DNA of 64,000 nucleotides from Laedolimicola ammoniilytica (GCF_025567165.1 NZ_JAOQKC010000013.1:44010-108009); one strand, 5' to 3'; numbered from the stretch's first letter, positions 9,303 to 18,144 are shown. Notes: a model not told the origin generated them from the sequence alone. Made by a program: numbers and translations.

Positions 9303-9336
9303 TTTCGTAATGCCAGATGAAAAGATATAATATAAT
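9303..9336 (+). promoter_or_regulatory. Possible promoter of the HepS/Gx gene
   Basis: Overlapping TATAAT boxes at 9326-9331 and 9331-9336 follow the NusG_II gene. The -35 side is weak (TTTCGT at 9303 with 17-bp spacing). If used, the transcript would begin near 9345, which favours the downstream start codon of the next gene. Confidence 0.4.
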
Positions 9337-9384
9337 CTTTAGGCAGGTATGAATATTTTAGTAGTTAAAAAAGAAAGGGCCGTC

Positions 9385-9900
9385 ATGAAGGATCATCCAT
9401 CAGAAAAAAGAATGACAACCGGAAAACTCACTGAGCTGGCGCTGCTGACAGCGGCAGCTCTGATTTTATATGTGGTGGAGCTCCAGATTCCGAATCCCAT
9501 CCCGATTCCAGGCGCGAAACTGGGGCTGGCCAATATCGTGACGGTCTACGCAGTCTACCGCTACCGCCCCGGCGAGGTGCTGATGGTGGTACTGGTCCGC
9601 ATTTTCTTAGGCTCCCTCTTTGGAGGCAGCATGATGACCTTCCTCTACAGCCTGACCGGAAGCCTGCTCTGCCTGCTTGGCATGCTGCTTCTCCGTCACA
9701 TGGTCAGCGGCCGCGCCATTTGGCTGGCCAGCGTCCTGGGCGCCGTCCTCCACAACACCGGCCAGATGCTGGTGGCAGTGGCAATTGCCGGAAAAGGCAT
9801 GCTGTTTTACCTGCCCTTTCTGATGACGGCCGGCTGTGTGGCAGGAGCCTTTACGGGCCTGTGCGCCCAGCTGGTGCTGAACCGGCTTGGGAGACAGTAA
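9385..9900 (+). CDS. Gx transporter / heptaprenyl diphosphate synthase component I-like membrane protein
   Basis: About 171 residues with five or six membrane helices and the loop VELQIPNPIPIPGAKLGLAN typical of the HepS/Gx family, which resembles ECF-type substrate-binding membrane proteins. Some members are named after heptaprenyl diphosphate synthase subunit I, but the fold suggests transport or prenyl-lipid binding; the substrate is unproven. The start at 9385 follows AGAAAGGG; an in-frame ATG at 9349 would add 12 residues but lies close to the predicted transcript start. Confidence 0.8.
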   Translation: MKDHPSEKRMTTGKLTELALLTAAALILYVVELQIPNPIPIPGAKLGLANIVTVYAVYRYRPGEVLMVVLVRIFLGSLFGGSMMTFLYSLTGSLLCLLGMLLLRHMVSGRAIWLASVLGAVLHNTGQMLVAVAIAGKGMLFYLPFLMTAGCVAGAFTGLCAQLVLNRLGRQ

Positions 9901-10190
9901 AAAATACTGTAAAAATAGTGAAAATTAGTGTAAAAATAATGAAAAAAATAAAAGAGTATACCCATAAAAGAAGAGAATTCAGGACTATGTGGTAGTAGTG
10001 AGGTATGGACGTGGAAGAAATCGGGCAGAAAATTCTGTCTGCCTGTTCACCCCGGCCCATGCTGATGGGTGCGCAGCGCAATGCTTTGAGGGCGTTCAAC
10101 GCGGGAGTCTCATTATCCTGCCTGTGCATCCTCGCCCACAGGCTGCCACACCTGTTTCGCAGCCTGGTTTTGTCGCTCACACAAGAGAAA
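9901..10190 (+). other. Gap with direct repeats and a run of hairpins, possible structured RNA
   Basis: No convincing gene is seen. At 9908-9924 and 9929-9945 a 17-bp AT-rich direct repeat (TGTAAAAATARTGAAAA) recurs at a 21-bp period. From about 10020 at least five short inverted repeats follow: GGCAGA/TCTGCC, CCCAT/ATGGG, GCGTT/AACGC, CCTGTG/CACAGG and GGCTGC/GCAGCC. They lead into the terminator at 10191. A 63-residue open frame (10005-10196) has its ATG touching GAGGT and matches no family I know. A small RNA or a degraded repeat is more likely than a protein. Confidence 0.35.
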
Positions 10191-10236
10191 AAATAAACGC
10201 GGTGGGGTTTCTTGATCCCCGACCGCGTTTATTTTT
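10191..10236. terminator. Bidirectional terminator between convergent operons
   Basis: AAACGCGGT pairs with ACCGCGTTT, extended by GGGG/CCCC with one bulged base. T-runs follow on both strands. It serves the rnf/HepS side on plus and the giant surface-protein gene on minus. Confidence 0.85.
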
Positions 10237-10274
10237 GTCCGCTGATATACGGGCAAATCGTTTTTTATTGTAGG

Positions 10275-13200
10275 TTACTTTCTTGTACCATCCGAGCCGA
10301 TGGTATATCCGTCAATGGTGGTATTCACCGCCATCGTCCCGTCTGGGTAGAAGTAGTACCACTTTCCGTCAATCTGCTTCCAGCCGCCGGCAAACATCAT
10401 TCCGGTAGTCTTATCCAGCCAGTACCACTTCTGTTCATCGGAGAGCCAGCCCTTCACCGGCTCCCCGTTTCTGTAATAGTTCCACTGGCCGCTGTCATTC
10501 TGCTGCCAGCCGTTTGCGGCCTGCGGGTCAATGACGATTTCCACAAACCGCCGCAGGGCCGTGGCGACCTCGGCGCGGGTGGCGGTTCCCTTGGGGTCGA
10601 ATTTATTTCCATTCTTCCCGGCCAGGATGCCTGCCTGCTGCATGGACTTGACCGCATCTTTCGCCCAGCTGCTGATCTTTGCGTTGTCCGCAAAAGTCAC
10701 CGCCTGGAGGGTTTTCGGAAGGTCGTAGCCCAGCTTTTTGGCGTAATTTGCCATGATGACCGCCATCTGTTCCCGGTTGATGTTGGTATCCGGCGCAAAG
10801 GTGGTGGCGGTAACGCCGCCCACAATTCCGGTCTGCGCCGCCCAGTTCACATAGGGCGCATAGTAAGCGTCGGCTTTCACATCGTTGAATTTCCCGGTCT
10901 GGTAGCTGTCCGGGTTGATGCCCGCCAGCCGCCCCAGGGCGGTGACGAACATTCCTCTGGTCATGCCGGTGCCCGGGCTAAAGGTGGTGTCGCTGGTGCC
11001 GGAGAGCAGTCCCCGGCTGGCTGCAAAGAGGATGTTGTCCGCAGCCCAATGGTTATGAATATCGGTAAAGGCCGGGGCAGGGTTCTTGTAGCCCACGCCA
11101 TAGACGCTGAAATGACCGGTTTCAAAAACCACCGCTTTCAGGTTGGCATTGTAGCTGGATTTGGTGATCCATTCCACCTTGCCAGCGTCATCTACATAGA
11201 CTGCGTACAGGTTTCCGGCAGCTTCTTCCTTTGCTGGGGTGTAGGGCAGGCGCACCGAGACAGTATGGCCGTTTAGGTTGGTAATCGGCGTCTCCTTGCC
11301 GCCGGAGAGGTACACCAGCGACAGGTCATAGGCCGGTCTTGTTTCTATGGCGGCTTTGGCCTCGGTAGAACGCAGCGCATCCACCTTATCTGCCCGGAGG
11401 ATGATGTCCCCTCCAGCGGAGGCGGTATCCAGCTGCTTCAGAGTATCCAGCCCGATATTAACCGAAACCAGATGGTCTGTTGCTACGGTAAACTGCCGGA
11501 CGTTTTCTTTAACCAGCAGATCCAATGTCTGCGCCTTGATGGTCACGTTAAAAGAGGTCTGGCCTGCCGCCGGGGTGATGGGAACGGTAACGGCAATCCC
11601 GTTTTCGGCTATGCCGTTCTTTTTCGCATCCTGTTTGGCCTTGCCGATGGCGGACTGGACAGAGCTGTTGTCCACCGATACATTACCGTTTTTATCCGGC
11701 TTAACTGGCTTGGTTTCTCTGGTGACAGGAGAATCCGGTTTGTCCGGTTTGCCCGGTTTGTTCGGTTTGTCCGGTTTGTCCGGTTTGTTCGGTTTGCCGG
11801 TGTCCGGCTGACTGGCATTTCCAGAGTTACCGGAATCGCCGGAGGACGAACCGCCGGAGGAGGAGCCGCCGCCGCCGGACGAGCCGCCGGAGGAGGAGCC
11901 GCCGCCGCTGGACGAGCCACCGGAGGAGGAGCCGCCGTCGCCGCTGGAAGGCCGATCGGAAACGGTCAGTGTTCCAGAAACATAGGTGATCTCATAGTTG
12001 TCATTTGACAGCGTACCCGCAATGTTGATTGCAGTTTTGCCGGGTTTGCTCATATCCGGTGTCTGCGCGTAAGTCAATGTTACCGTGCCGCTCAGGGTGT
12101 CTGCACCAACCAGACCTTCCACCTTGTAATCCTTATCTGCTTCCGGGCTTCTCAGATCGGGCGCGGTGCTGCCGGTGTAGGCACTCTTGTCAAGCGCCGT
12201 AACGGTGACCGCTTTCTTCGCTACGGTCACAGTCACGTTCTGTTCTGCCACATCTGCGTACTCTGCGTTTCCCTGAACCTTATACCAAACAGTGTATTCC
12301 CCGGCGTTTTTCGCTGTGGGGATCTGCTCACTCCACTCAGAATCGCCAAGCCGGTAGAGCATTGTGCCGCCAGTGGTCTTGCCTGCTGTAACCAGAGCCT
12401 GTTCTGCACCATTGTAGGTCAGTGTATTGACCGTAGGTGCCGTAACAGTGGAGACAAGCTTGTTGGTCGCATTGACATTGACGGTCAGAGTGATGTCCTC
12501 ATAGTTTGCGCTCTTGATCACTACGGTCACTGTGCCCACAGAGCCGGTGGTCTTCACGTCATTTTTCTGAATGGGCAGGGTCAGCTCGCCGTTTTCCACC
12601 TTCGCGCCGCTGGTGTAGTAGCCGTCATTGAGTTTGATCTCGCCAAGCTCATAGGTGGGTGCACCGTACTCTTTGGGCGTTTCCAGCGTGGGCAGGGCGG
12701 GGAGCGTCACAGTGTAGGTCTTTTCGTGGCCGTTTACAATGACGAGCGCAGTTTCCTTGGTGAAGTCAGGCGCAGCGGCCTTGGTGATGCTGCCAGTGGT
12801 CATGAAACTGCTCTGCTCCAGGGCGTAATTCTTCGCGGTCTGCCCCAGCAGGGTCACTGTGGCAGTGATGCTCTTGCCGCTGCCCACACCGGCATCGTCA
12901 AAGCTGGCGGTGACGGTGTAGTCTGTGCCTCGGTTCAAGGTCACTTTGTCGAAGGTCACGCTGGAGATGTCCGCGTTTGTCGTGCCATCATAGGGCTTGG
13001 ACGCAGCCGTTACCCCAGAGAGCGTCAGCGGCTTCTTCCCAATGCTGACCGCCACGCTGGCGGGTGTGGTATCGTTGTGGTTTGCATCGCCAATCACCCG
13101 ATACCACACGGTATATGCTCCGGCATCGGTGCCGACAGGGATGTCCTGGCTGTATGTGCCGTTCTCGGTCAGGCTGTACTGCATGGTGCCGCCGCTGGTC

Positions 13201-16200
13201 ACGCTGCCCGCGGTAATGAGTGCCTGCGCCTGGCCGGTATAGGTCAGGTTTTCCTGCGCTGTGGGAGGCGTGATGCGGTTTGACCCGATGTCGGCCTTTT
13301 GTACCGTTACAACAATATCCTGGCTCGTCTTCTTGTAGCCGTTGCAGGTGGCGGAAAAGCGGAAGATATGCTTGCCTGCGGACAGCTTTTGTGCGGCGAG
13401 ATTAAATTGATTGCTTGTTGTCGCACCGCCAACGGCTGTCTCTTTGCCGTCCTCCACCTTGTACCACTGGAAGCTTACAGCGCCGGTGCCCCTCACATTG
13501 ACAATCAGCGTCCCCGTGCCGCCATAGGTCATGCTCATCTCGGTGGGATAGTTCATGCTCTGGATGGGGAGCCTGGCCACAGAAACATTGGTCAGCTCCT
13601 TGCCGGTAAGGTCGGTTATCCAGGTGGTGCCGCTCTTGAAGGCGCAGCCCTCCGGCAGCAGGGATGCCAGCGTGACATCTCCGGTGACGGTCAGCTTTGC
13701 CGCCGTTTTCCCGTTCAAATCCAGCTTGAGCGGGCTGCCGATGGTGAGTTCGCCTGCATTTGCCAGCAACTTCACCGTACCGCCGCCGGCTGCCGCGATG
13801 GCCGCGTCTACCGTCAGATGGTAGGAAGTGCTGCCGTCCGTCTTTGTTACCTCAGCGGCATAGCCGCAGTATGGGCAAACATTCCCGCCGGAAGGGTCAT
13901 CCGGGTGGCTGCACTCCACAACGGTGACGGCAGTATTCGCATTCATCTCTGACAGCTTGACCCATGCGCCGTCTTGCTTCTGATAGGCATAGCCCGCTGC
14001 CAGCAGGGACTGGTAATCTGCGCCATTCTCGATTTTGATGCTGTCAAAGGAGCCGCCGGACAGGATCACACGAATACCGCTATTATATCCCAATTTCAGC
14101 AGATCCGCGCTACCGCCGGACATGGTCAGCGTTCCCTCCGTGTAGATGCCGCCGGTGAACGTGCCGCTCGTTACCACGGCTTCGTTCCCGGTAAGGAAGA
14201 AAAGCCCAAATCCACGGACGCCAGTTCCGCCGCCTACGCTTCCCTCCAGGGTGACATTGTCCAGCGTCAGCTTTGCGCCTGTGTGGTCAAATTTTCCAAC
14301 TTCCACCGCATTAGCGGACTTGGAGACACAGGTGCTTTGCACCTTGCCGTTTGTTATGGCTACATTGGAGCCGAGGATGCAAAGAAGCGCCTCCTCACGG
14401 GATTTGCTCAGGGTGAATCCATTCAGGTCCAGTGTAATATTTTTGCTGATTTCGATAGGTTCTGCGTTCTCAATCTCCAAAGGCCCCCGCAGCGTGATAG
14501 TGTCACCGTCCTGCGCGGCATTCAGCGCGTTTTCCAGACTGGTGTATCGCTTGCCGCCGGTTTCAAATGCCTCCACCAGCGCTTTGCAGAAGGTGCAGTA
14601 ACCGGCGCTGTCCACCTTGCCCGCATGGTCGCAGCTTCTGCCGCAGACACATTTACCGTTCTGATATTGGCAGGTATGCTCGACCACTTTGACGCTTCTA
14701 CTCTGGATGCTTACTTCGGAAACATTCAAAATTTCACTGTCATCAGTGTCTGCAAAGGCATATCCCTCCGCCAGCAGAGCCAGAGCCGGCGCGCCGGTAT
14801 CCACACTGATGCCCCCTTGGAAGGTGCCGCCATGGAGCTGGGTGTTCCCGACGAACGTCATCTGATGTGTAAACACGCAGTCGCCCTTTACCGTCAGGGT
14901 AAACTGGTTATTAAAGTATTCCGCGCTTGTTGTAACGCTGTCTAATATCAACACCGCGGGGGCGCTGGTGGCAATGTCATTTATCGTGCCGTTTTTGATG
15001 GTAACGCTGTTGTACGGGAAATTTTGCAGATCCAGCGTCTTGACCTTGTGGCCCTGCAGATCCAGCGTAATGTCCATTTTGTTCGCCGGCTCGCCGTTCC
15101 CCGCTTTCAAGGTTGCGTTAGTATCCCGCACAAAATAAGCGGTTCCGCCGGAGAACAGAATGAACCCAACATCAGGGTTATCGCCTTCAAACGTATAGGG
15201 GATACCGTTGCGAATAAAGAGCACATCCTTGCTGCACGGTTCGCCGCACTGTTGGCATTTGCCCTCGTTGGTGTATTTTTCATGGGGGCAGGTGTTAAAG
15301 GTAACAGGGACAGTGTTTGTATCTAGGGTATAGCTCTGATAGGACAGCTTGCAGTAGACCTGGCCGCTGTACTCCCAGTTCTTGCCCGCCGTTGTGGTCA
15401 GGTCGGATGGGGTCAGGGTGATTCTATTGCTGCCGCTGCCTGTGCCTGTAAATTCCTTTCCGTTCACATACCACTGATAGGTGATATTACCACTCGTACC
15501 GCCTTCCAGCTGGGCCCTTACCCAGACATCCGCCTTAAATTGCCCATCGCCTTTCTTATCGCTGACCTGCGGCTGCGTTCTTATGGTAATGGGGTTTCTG
15601 GGCGCGGCGGCGACGGTGACCGTTGCGGTGGCGGTCGCCCTAGCGGGAGAGACACCATTTTCGCTGTCTGCGGTCAGCTTCAGCTTATAGCTGCCCTCCT
15701 TGACGGTGCTGTCGGCGGTAACGGTGATGGTCTGGTTGTCAGCGGATTTTTCCGCCGTCAGACCGGTGTGCGCGCCATCCCATTCCACGTTCAGGGTATT
15801 CATCTTGACCTTGCTGCCGTTCACGGAGAAGGTCGCCGTCTGACGGCCCAAGCCTTCCTGCAGGGTTCCCTGCTGCGGACCGACAATCAGGCTTGCGCGG
15901 GGCGCCATCTGGGCGATGTAGATGGTCTTGACGCCCTCGTCTCTTTTCGTATCGTCCGCTGTGCCGACCGACATATCGTCTGTTTTTGCATTCTGATTTT
16001 CCGAATACAGAATGGTCAGCTTGCTGTTGATGTTTCGGGCGTTTCCATACTGACTATTCGAAATCGCACCATATTTTCCGGTGGCGTAAAGGGTTCCTCC
16101 GTTCATGGTCAGGGATGCAGTGTCAATACCGTAACCGGAATTTAGATTCAGCGTTCCATTCTCAATCACGATGGTTTTAGCGCTCAAGCCGTTCCGACCG

Positions 16201-17195
16201 CCGTTGGTGGTTATCTTTGCCCCGTCTTTTATGGTAAGCGTCCCGCCGGCGGTGTCGCTCCAACTGCCGTCCTCAATACCACCTTTCCCTTTAGGAACAT
16301 TGACCGTCAGACTGCCGCTTCCCTGAATGGTCAGATTGGCGGAATACATATCCAGAGCGGCGGTATATGCGGTATCGGCAATCGTAAGGGTATTCTCGCC
16401 TTTCAGCGTGATTGTTGTGTCGCCCTTCACCGTCACCGGGGTAGTTATGGTCCGGTTCTCCCAGGTAACATTGCCGGAGATGGTTTCTTCAGTGCTTGCC
16501 GCAGCTGCCATCAGGGGCGTTGCCTGCTCTGTTCCCTTGCAGGCAGAGAGGTCTGCATCTTCCGCAGCGCAGACCGGACAGTCGGGATTGACCGCCCCCT
16601 GCTCACAGTGGGTCTCGCAGATGCACTCCGCCGGAGCATTCCCGGACACGGCGGACACAAGCCCGCTGTCCTGGGAATTGCACTGCTCACAGGTATACCC
16701 ACAGGGCGTCCCCTCTGTGGCCGGAATGTAGCCGCAGCTATCGTTATGCTCGCCGCGTTCATGAGGACAGCTTAATTCTTTTGTGATACAGCCGCTTTCC
16801 TCACTGCATGCGTGGGTGCACGCGGTCGGCTGGGCCTCCTCTGCTTCAGATAGGGTCGCCGTATTTTCCGATATGCTTTCTTCCAAAACAGGATAACAGC
16901 TTTCGTCATGCTCATGGACACACTTCTTCACAAGGGTGTAGCAATCCTCAGTATCCCCCAGGGGATCTTCTCTGTCGGCTTCGCCGCCATTCACCTTATG
17001 CTCATGTTCATAGGCTGCCCCTTCGGTTCCTTCCGTATATCCGCAGTCCTCTGTATGTTCCGGGTGATGCTCACACAAGCCCGTATGGACAGCGGACACA
17101 CCCGCTTCCACCGCAGATGCCGGAACGCCCGGCATCGTAAAAATCATTGCCGCCGCCAGTAAAAATGCGGCCGGCCGTTTCCATTTCCATTTCAT
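10275..17195 (-). CDS. Giant surface protein with SLH domains and cell-wall-binding repeats
   Basis: 2306 residues. In order: a signal peptide (residues 1 to about 29); a Cys/His-rich region to about residue 225 (motifs such as CVHEHDESC); beta-helix-like and Ig-like modules broken by further Cys clusters; MBG/YDG-type repeats from about 1308 to 1745 (for example KPYDGTTNADI); a Ser-Gly linker (about 1747-1790); a Pro-Lys linker (about 1794-1835); three SLH domains (about 2040-2220); and Trp-Tyr cell-wall-binding repeats at the end. SLH domains bind pyruvylated wall polymer, so the protein should coat the cell. No LPXTG was seen. The start at 17195 is chosen because AGGAGG is eight bases away; the in-frame GTG at 17213 and ATG at 17204 lie in or against that site. 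It follows the upstream stop by one base, so it shares an operon with the two receiver-like genes. Confidence 0.9.
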   Translation of the reverse strand: MKWKWKRPAAFLLAAAMIFTMPGVPASAVEAGVSAVHTGLCEHHPEHTEDCGYTEGTEGAAYEHEHKVNGGEADREDPLGDTEDCYTLVKKCVHEHDESCYPVLEESISENTATLSEAEEAQPTACTHACSEESGCITKELSCPHERGEHNDSCGYIPATEGTPCGYTCEQCNSQDSGLVSAVSGNAPAECICETHCEQGAVNPDCPVCAAEDADLSACKGTEQATPLMAAAASTEETISGNVTWENRTITTPVTVKGDTTITLKGENTLTIADTAYTAALDMYSANLTIQGSGSLTVNVPKGKGGIEDGSWSDTAGGTLTIKDGAKITTNGGRNGLSAKTIVIENGTLNLNSGYGIDTASLTMNGGTLYATGKYGAISNSQYGNARNINSKLTILYSENQNAKTDDMSVGTADDTKRDEGVKTIYIAQMAPRASLIVGPQQGTLQEGLGRQTATFSVNGSKVKMNTLNVEWDGAHTGLTAEKSADNQTITVTADSTVKEGSYKLKLTADSENGVSPARATATATVTVAAAPRNPITIRTQPQVSDKKGDGQFKADVWVRAQLEGGTSGNITYQWYVNGKEFTGTGSGSNRITLTPSDLTTTAGKNWEYSGQVYCKLSYQSYTLDTNTVPVTFNTCPHEKYTNEGKCQQCGEPCSKDVLFIRNGIPYTFEGDNPDVGFILFSGGTAYFVRDTNATLKAGNGEPANKMDITLDLQGHKVKTLDLQNFPYNSVTIKNGTINDIATSAPAVLILDSVTTSAEYFNNQFTLTVKGDCVFTHQMTFVGNTQLHGGTFQGGISVDTGAPALALLAEGYAFADTDDSEILNVSEVSIQSRSVKVVEHTCQYQNGKCVCGRSCDHAGKVDSAGYCTFCKALVEAFETGGKRYTSLENALNAAQDGDTITLRGPLEIENAEPIEISKNITLDLNGFTLSKSREEALLCILGSNVAITNGKVQSTCVSKSANAVEVGKFDHTGAKLTLDNVTLEGSVGGGTGVRGFGLFFLTGNEAVVTSGTFTGGIYTEGTLTMSGGSADLLKLGYNSGIRVILSGGSFDSIKIENGADYQSLLAAGYAYQKQDGAWVKLSEMNANTAVTVVECSHPDDPSGGNVCPYCGYAAEVTKTDGSTSYHLTVDAAIAAAGGGTVKLLANAGELTIGSPLKLDLNGKTAAKLTVTGDVTLASLLPEGCAFKSGTTWITDLTGKELTNVSVARLPIQSMNYPTEMSMTYGGTGTLIVNVRGTGAVSFQWYKVEDGKETAVGGATTSNQFNLAAQKLSAGKHIFRFSATCNGYKKTSQDIVVTVQKADIGSNRITPPTAQENLTYTGQAQALITAGSVTSGGTMQYSLTENGTYSQDIPVGTDAGAYTVWYRVIGDANHNDTTPASVAVSIGKKPLTLSGVTAASKPYDGTTNADISSVTFDKVTLNRGTDYTVTASFDDAGVGSGKSITATVTLLGQTAKNYALEQSSFMTTGSITKAAAPDFTKETALVIVNGHEKTYTVTLPALPTLETPKEYGAPTYELGEIKLNDGYYTSGAKVENGELTLPIQKNDVKTTGSVGTVTVVIKSANYEDITLTVNVNATNKLVSTVTAPTVNTLTYNGAEQALVTAGKTTGGTMLYRLGDSEWSEQIPTAKNAGEYTVWYKVQGNAEYADVAEQNVTVTVAKKAVTVTALDKSAYTGSTAPDLRSPEADKDYKVEGLVGADTLSGTVTLTYAQTPDMSKPGKTAINIAGTLSNDNYEITYVSGTLTVSDRPSSGDGGSSSGGSSSGGGSSSGGSSGGGGSSSGGSSSGDSGNSGNASQPDTGKPNKPDKPDKPNKPGKPDKPDSPVTRETKPVKPDKNGNVSVDNSSVQSAIGKAKQDAKKNGIAENGIAVTVPITPAAGQTSFNVTIKAQTLDLLVKENVRQFTVATDHLVSVNIGLDTLKQLDTASAGGDIILRADKVDALRSTEAKAAIETRPAYDLSLVYLSGGKETPITNLNGHTVSVRLPYTPAKEEAAGNLYAVYVDDAGKVEWITKSSYNANLKAVVFETGHFSVYGVGYKNPAPAFTDIHNHWAADNILFAASRGLLSGTSDTTFSPGTGMTRGMFVTALGRLAGINPDSYQTGKFNDVKADAYYAPYVNWAAQTGIVGGVTATTFAPDTNINREQMAVIMANYAKKLGYDLPKTLQAVTFADNAKISSWAKDAVKSMQQAGILAGKNGNKFDPKGTATRAEVATALRRFVEIVIDPQAANGWQQNDSGQWNYYRNGEPVKGWLSDEQKWYWLDKTTGMMFAGGWKQIDGKWYYFYPDGTMAVNTTIDGYTIGSDGTRK
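11740..11812 (-). repeat. In-gene tandem repeat encoding a Pro-Lys linker
   Basis: Units of 9-18 bases (CCGGTTTGT, TCGGTTTGT variants) encode alternating KPDKP/KPNKP. The linker separates the repeat domains from the SLH anchor and is a likely site of length variation by slippage. Confidence 0.85.
11838..11945 (-). repeat. In-gene tandem repeat encoding a Ser-Gly linker
   Basis: About three units of roughly 36 bases built from GACGAGCC and GGAGGAGGAGCC blocks encode a flexible SSGG-rich spacer. It is directly followed by the Pro-Lys linker. Confidence 0.85.
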
Positions 17196-17196
17196 T

Positions 17197-17571
17197 TTAT
17201 TCATCCTCCTCACGTTGTTCGTTCCTTCTCGTTGTTTTCTGAAGCAGCCGGGATACTGCCTCCCGCAGCTGATATTCCGTCACAGGCTTCACCAAAAAGG
17301 TGTCCACCTGCAGCCTGCGGCTTTGGGGTTCAAACTCTGCCTGGTCGCTAATCCACAGGAGAGGGACATCCCTGTTGTACCCTCGTATGCTCATGCAGAA
17401 ATTCATCCCCCTGGCTCCGTCCTCCATGACCACCACAGCATCATAAGGCCCATCCCGCTGCATGGCATAGGTACAAAACACACCATTATCAAAGCGGTCT
17501 ACTTTGCCCAGCTTCATCAGCAAAGCGGTTTCTTTTTCTTTCTGGCTATAACTGCATAGCGCAATTCGCAT
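17197..17571 (-). CDS. Stand-alone degenerate receiver-like protein 2
   Basis: 124 residues with the alternating beta/alpha pattern of a response-regulator receiver (MRIALCSYS, AVVVMEDG, PLLWIS, FLVKPV) and no output domain. The Lys before Pro in the last strand is kept, but the acidic pair after strand 1 is missing and Met (followed by Glu) sits where the phosphorylated Asp is expected. It resembles its upstream neighbour, so the pair looks like a duplication. GGAGGT is six bases before the ATG, and the gene overlaps the upstream one by 26 bases. A phosphorylation-independent regulatory or binding role is inferred. Confidence 0.7.
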   Translation of the reverse strand: MRIALCSYSQKEKETALLMKLGKVDRFDNGVFCTYAMQRDGPYDAVVVMEDGARGMNFCMSIRGYNRDVPLLWISDQAEFEPQSRRLQVDTFLVKPVTEYQLREAVSRLLQKTTRRNEQREEDE

Positions 17572-17935
17572 TTTCGCACCTCCATTTCATGATGGGTTTT
17601 ATCGCCTCATATAGTTCCTGATCGGAGCAGTCTGCCGGAAGAAACACAGGGATACGCAGGTGATACGCGATCAGGGCGAAGTTTTCATCATCGCTCCACC
17701 AGACAAGCGGTGTTTCCGGTGCCAGCCGCTTCGCCTGTATGACCGCCTCCAGTCCCTTTGCCCCGGTCATGGCGATGACAACCGCATGGTAGCGGCTCCG
17801 CCGCAGCGCCTGAGCAAGCTGGTTCTCATTCCACAATTCGTCAATCGCAAGCTGCCCATCCCCATCAAAAAGGGAGCGCAGCCTGCTTTCAAACCATTCC
17901 ACATTTCTCAGCTCCGTACAAAGTGCGATTTTCAT
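17546..17935 (-). CDS. Stand-alone degenerate receiver-like protein 1
   Basis: 129 residues with receiver-like strands (MKIALCTE, HAVVIAMTG, PLVWWSDDE, IPVFLPAD). The N-terminal acidic pair, the phosphoacceptor Asp (here in VVIAM) and the conserved Lys (FLPAD) are all absent, so it is unlikely to be phosphorylated in the usual way. No DNA-binding or enzymatic domain follows. First gene of a minus-strand operon with its paralogue and the giant surface protein; GGAGG lies six bases before the ATG. It could bind the divergently encoded kinase or regulator, but nothing in the sequence proves this. Confidence 0.7.
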   Translation of the reverse strand: MKIALCTELRNVEWFESRLRSLFDGDGQLAIDELWNENQLAQALRRSRYHAVVIAMTGAKGLEAVIQAKRLAPETPLVWWSDDENFALIAYHLRIPVFLPADCSDQELYEAIKPIMKWRCENANCAMQL

Positions 17936-17960
17936 GCTGAGCCTCCTTTCCTGAAAAAAA

Positions 17961-17990
17961 TAAAAAAAGAATCCTGCTCGCAGGATTCTC
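17961..17990 (-). terminator. Terminator-like hairpin just upstream of the receiver-like operon
   Basis: On minus, AGAATCCTGC pairs with GCAGGATTCT and is followed by eight T. It lies about 26 bases before the first start codon, between that gene and the only good upstream promoter candidate. It is also the last module of the repeat element described next. Confidence 0.7.
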
Positions 17991-18084
17991 CGCCTGCGGC
18001 GGGTCGCTTCTGCGACATACTTCCTAACCGCCGCAGTGCGATCCTCGCGGAGCGTTTTATGTGATAGGAATTTCCTATCACATA
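17961..18084 (-). repeat. Terminator-associated structured repeat, variant copy
   Basis: Read on minus: a T-tract, the palindrome ATGTGATAGGAAATTCCTATCACAT (18060-18084, given in two halves ATGTGATAGGAA and TTCCTATCACAT), AAAA, a GC hairpin, GATCGCACTGCGGCG, a paired CGCCGCAG arm, then the GAATCCTGC hairpin with T-run. The same order of modules occurs at 38710-38790 and, with different bases, at 38825-38967 and 63775-63923. Confidence 0.65.
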
Positions 18085-18116
18085 AAAAAACCAGACCTTC
18101 TCATCGGAAAGTCTGG
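18084..18116 (-). terminator. Terminator-like hairpin, minus strand
   Basis: CCAGAC(TT)...(GG)TCTGG followed by seven T on minus. There is no gene directly upstream on this strand, so it would stop transcripts started at the promoter candidate just upstream or read-through from beyond it. Confidence 0.6.
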
Positions 18117-18117
18117 T

Positions 18118-18144
18118 AGTATAATTAGGATAGCATCTTGTCAA
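18118..18144 (-). promoter_or_regulatory. Possible minus-strand promoter of the receiver-like/surface-protein operon
   Basis: TTGACA (18144-18139) and TATACT (18123-18118) are good boxes, but the spacing is only 15 bp. Two terminator-like hairpins lie between this promoter and the first gene, so expression may depend on read-through or antitermination, or another promoter may be used. Confidence 0.4.

Noticed and set aside
10005..10196. 63-residue open frame upstream of the terminator
   Set aside because: The ATG touches its only GAGGT, composition is atypical, no family is recognised, and the bases are better explained by hairpins.
11700..11830. Sortase anchor (LPXTG) in the Pro-Lys region
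   Set aside because: The nearest match, QPDTGKP, is internal and not followed by a hydrophobic tail; anchoring is by SLH domains.
11740..11945. Regular short repeats that might suggest a CRISPR array
   Set aside because: They are in-frame linker codons of the surface protein, with no unique spacers and no cas genes.
16508..17140. Plus-strand frames opposite the surface-protein N-terminus
   Set aside because: Shadows of Cys/His-rich codons; the minus-strand frame has signal peptide, domains and a ribosome site.
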